Positions 4,595-5,516 of a DNA stretch of 5,516 nucleotides are shown piece after piece. Source of the DNA: Candidatus Hydrogenedentota bacterium (GTDB lineage: Bacteria; Hydrogenedentota; Hydrogenedentia; Hydrogenedentales; CAITNO01); assembly GCA_011046175.1 (NCBI GenBank), contig DSBB01000461.1, positions 1 through 5,516 of the forward strand, written 5' to 3'. Within the stretch, counting starts at the first letter, position 1; each line of letters starts with the position of its first letter. The translations under genes were made by a program, and so were the position numbers. The notes under the pieces are model-generated. The model saw nothing but the letters and a program-made list of their open reading frames with translations. It searched no databases and had not been told where the DNA came from.

Positions 4595-5516
4595 TTATTC
4601 GCGATCCCCGCTGATGCGCAGATAAATACGATGTTCTCTTTCAGTAAACTGATCGCCAAAAACCGACAAGCCAACCATATACGCCGCAAGGCTCGAAACC
4701 AGTAGGGCGGCGGCGGACAATATGCCTGCATTGCGCACCATTATGTCGGGGTGAACCGACAAAAACCTTTCCGCGAGCATGCAACACGTGGCGGGAAGTA
4801 TCATCAGGGTTGCAAGCGCCGTGGAAGCCACTCCGACTATTACCATGCGCAAACGTCGCGTGGGCTGGCGCAAGGCGTCGCGGTTTATGCGATAAGGAAA
4901 TCCTACCGACAAATAATTGCCCACCACGCTGAAGAAAAGATAAAGATGTGCTGCAAGAATGAGAGAAAGCGCGATAACGCGCAACGGCGCCTGAACAAGC
5001 AAAGCGCCTGTTGCGACAAAGAAAAGCGAGAGTCCCAGTACGAACGGGGCCAGTGCAATGTTCTTGGCAATCAAGTATTTGCGGCGTTGAACCGGGAGCA
5101 ACATAAGCCCTTGAAAAGATTGCGCGTCCACGCCAAAAACATTAAACAGAAACAGGGAAAAATTGAAAAAAGGCCATGCCAGCGCCGCCATGGGTATCCA
5201 TGCCGTTTCACCGGCAAGCTGGCCGCCATAGGCGCCTGCGCGGTACATGAACAGAAAAAACAACCCGAGACACAGCGGCATAATCAACAACATCCTTATA
5301 TGCGGATGGCGGGCAAAGGAATAATAAAATGCCAGCGTTAATGCGGCGGTGTCATTTTCAAGGAGAGGCAGGGAACGGGCGGTTGCCGAAAAGGCATGGT
5401 CCCGGGAGTTTTCACCCCCCACTCTCTTCACCCCTTTTGTGTTGCCATACAACCCCATGTAATGCCTCAGTGTGGAGACATATCCCAAACGCAAACCCAG
5501 CAGTATGCATAAACAC
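4595..5516 (-). CDS. Polytopic membrane protein, putative ABC-2-type exporter permease (N-terminal part outside window)
   Basis: The frame runs open to the right edge, so this is the C-terminal part (about 306 codons) of a larger protein. The TTG at 5494 that could serve as a start is internal, since the upstream codons continue with a hydrophobic stretch (CLCILLGL). Numbering from that TTG, about six membrane segments are seen: near 67-85, 98-119, 149-168, 172-197, 217-240 and 256-278. Between the second and third lies FNVFGVDAQSFQGLMLLPVQ followed by RRKYLIAKNIA (117-147). This is a loop of the kind found in ABC-2-like permeases, where an N-FG-D...F...LL-P...R-LL-KN pattern recurs in my memory of the family. 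GNYLSVGFPYRIN (192-204) also fits. The protein would sit in the cytoplasmic membrane and presumably work with an ATPase encoded upstream, outside the window. The substrate is unknown. The soluble stretch before residue 60 would be a cytoplasmic loop. Confidence 0.75.
   Translation of the reverse strand, partial: CLCILLGLRLGYVSTLRHYMGLYGNTKGVKRVGGENSRDHAFSATARSLPLLENDTAALTLAFYYSFARHPHIRMLLIMPLCLGLFFLFMYRAGAYGGQLAGETAWIPMAALAWPFFNFSLFLFNVFGVDAQSFQGLMLLPVQRRKYLIAKNIALAPFVLGLSLFFVATGALLVQAPLRVIALSLILAAHLYLFFSVVGNYLSVGFPYRINRDALRQPTRRLRMVIVGVASTALATLMILPATCCMLAERFLSVHPDIMVRNAGILSAAALLVSSLAAYMVGLSVFGDQFTEREHRIYLRISGDRE

Noticed and set aside
4417..4731. Minus-strand frame of 104 codons, or its shorter GTG version starting at 4587
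   Set aside because: The first half overlaps the end of the membrane-protein gene in another frame. Neither start has a ribosome binding site and the sequence shows no known domain.
4751..5341. Plus-strand open frame of 196 codons
   Set aside because: It is antisense to the membrane-protein gene, very rich in Arg, Lys, Gln and His with no recognisable motif, as expected for the complement of a hydrophobic coding strand.

Overview
The window is a compact, moderately GC-rich bacterial chromosome segment with no sign of mobile elements, CRISPR arrays, tRNAs or rRNAs. It holds seven protein-coding genes. Five are on the plus strand: an acyl-CoA dehydrogenase 3' end, a HAD phosphatase, mpl, a tandem PTPS/QueD-like protein and a stand-alone GGQ release-factor-like protein. 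Two are on the minus strand: a PGAM5-like histidine phosphatase and the C-terminal part of a polytopic ABC-2-type membrane protein. The mpl gene (murein tripeptide recycling) points to a peptidoglycan-containing, probably Gram-negative bacterium with meso-diaminopimelate in its wall. The acyl-CoA dehydrogenase tail has an IWTGTNEI motif, which I associate from memory with anaerobe-rich lineages such as Deltaproteobacteria and related uncultured phyla. No closer taxonomic assignment can be supported from the sequence alone.

Bases 1-1065: the acyl-CoA dehydrogenase gene enters from the left edge and stops at 258. A 143-base gap follows with a candidate promoter and a 12-bp perfect palindrome, then the HAD gene (402-1052). 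HAD and mpl (1066-2460) are 13 bases apart, and the mpl Shine-Dalgarno overlaps the HAD stop codon, so they look like a two-gene operon. This makes the HAD enzyme a candidate for wall-sugar or nucleotide salvage, but its substrate is unknown.

Bases 2461-3664: a strong extended -10 promoter (TGG-TATAAT) lies just after mpl. It is followed by a leader with two hairpins, the second of which abuts the start codon of the PTPS-like gene (2581-3279). The release-factor-like gene begins 13 bases after that gene and is probably co-transcribed. The PTPS-like protein is the most interesting object here. It consists of two fused PTPS half-domains whose catalytic residues are complementary: the first keeps Asp-His but lacks the metal-binding His, Cys and Glu, while the second keeps Cys, His-Gly-His and Glu but lacks the catalytic His.

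Bases 3665-5516: the minus-strand genes converge on the plus-strand block with only a 32-base gap. The PGAM5-like phosphatase (3697-4290) has a strong GAGGAG ribosome binding site. It is separated from the membrane protein (4595 to the right edge) by a 304-base region carrying a weak terminator-like hairpin, a 7-bp inverted repeat and a poor promoter candidate.
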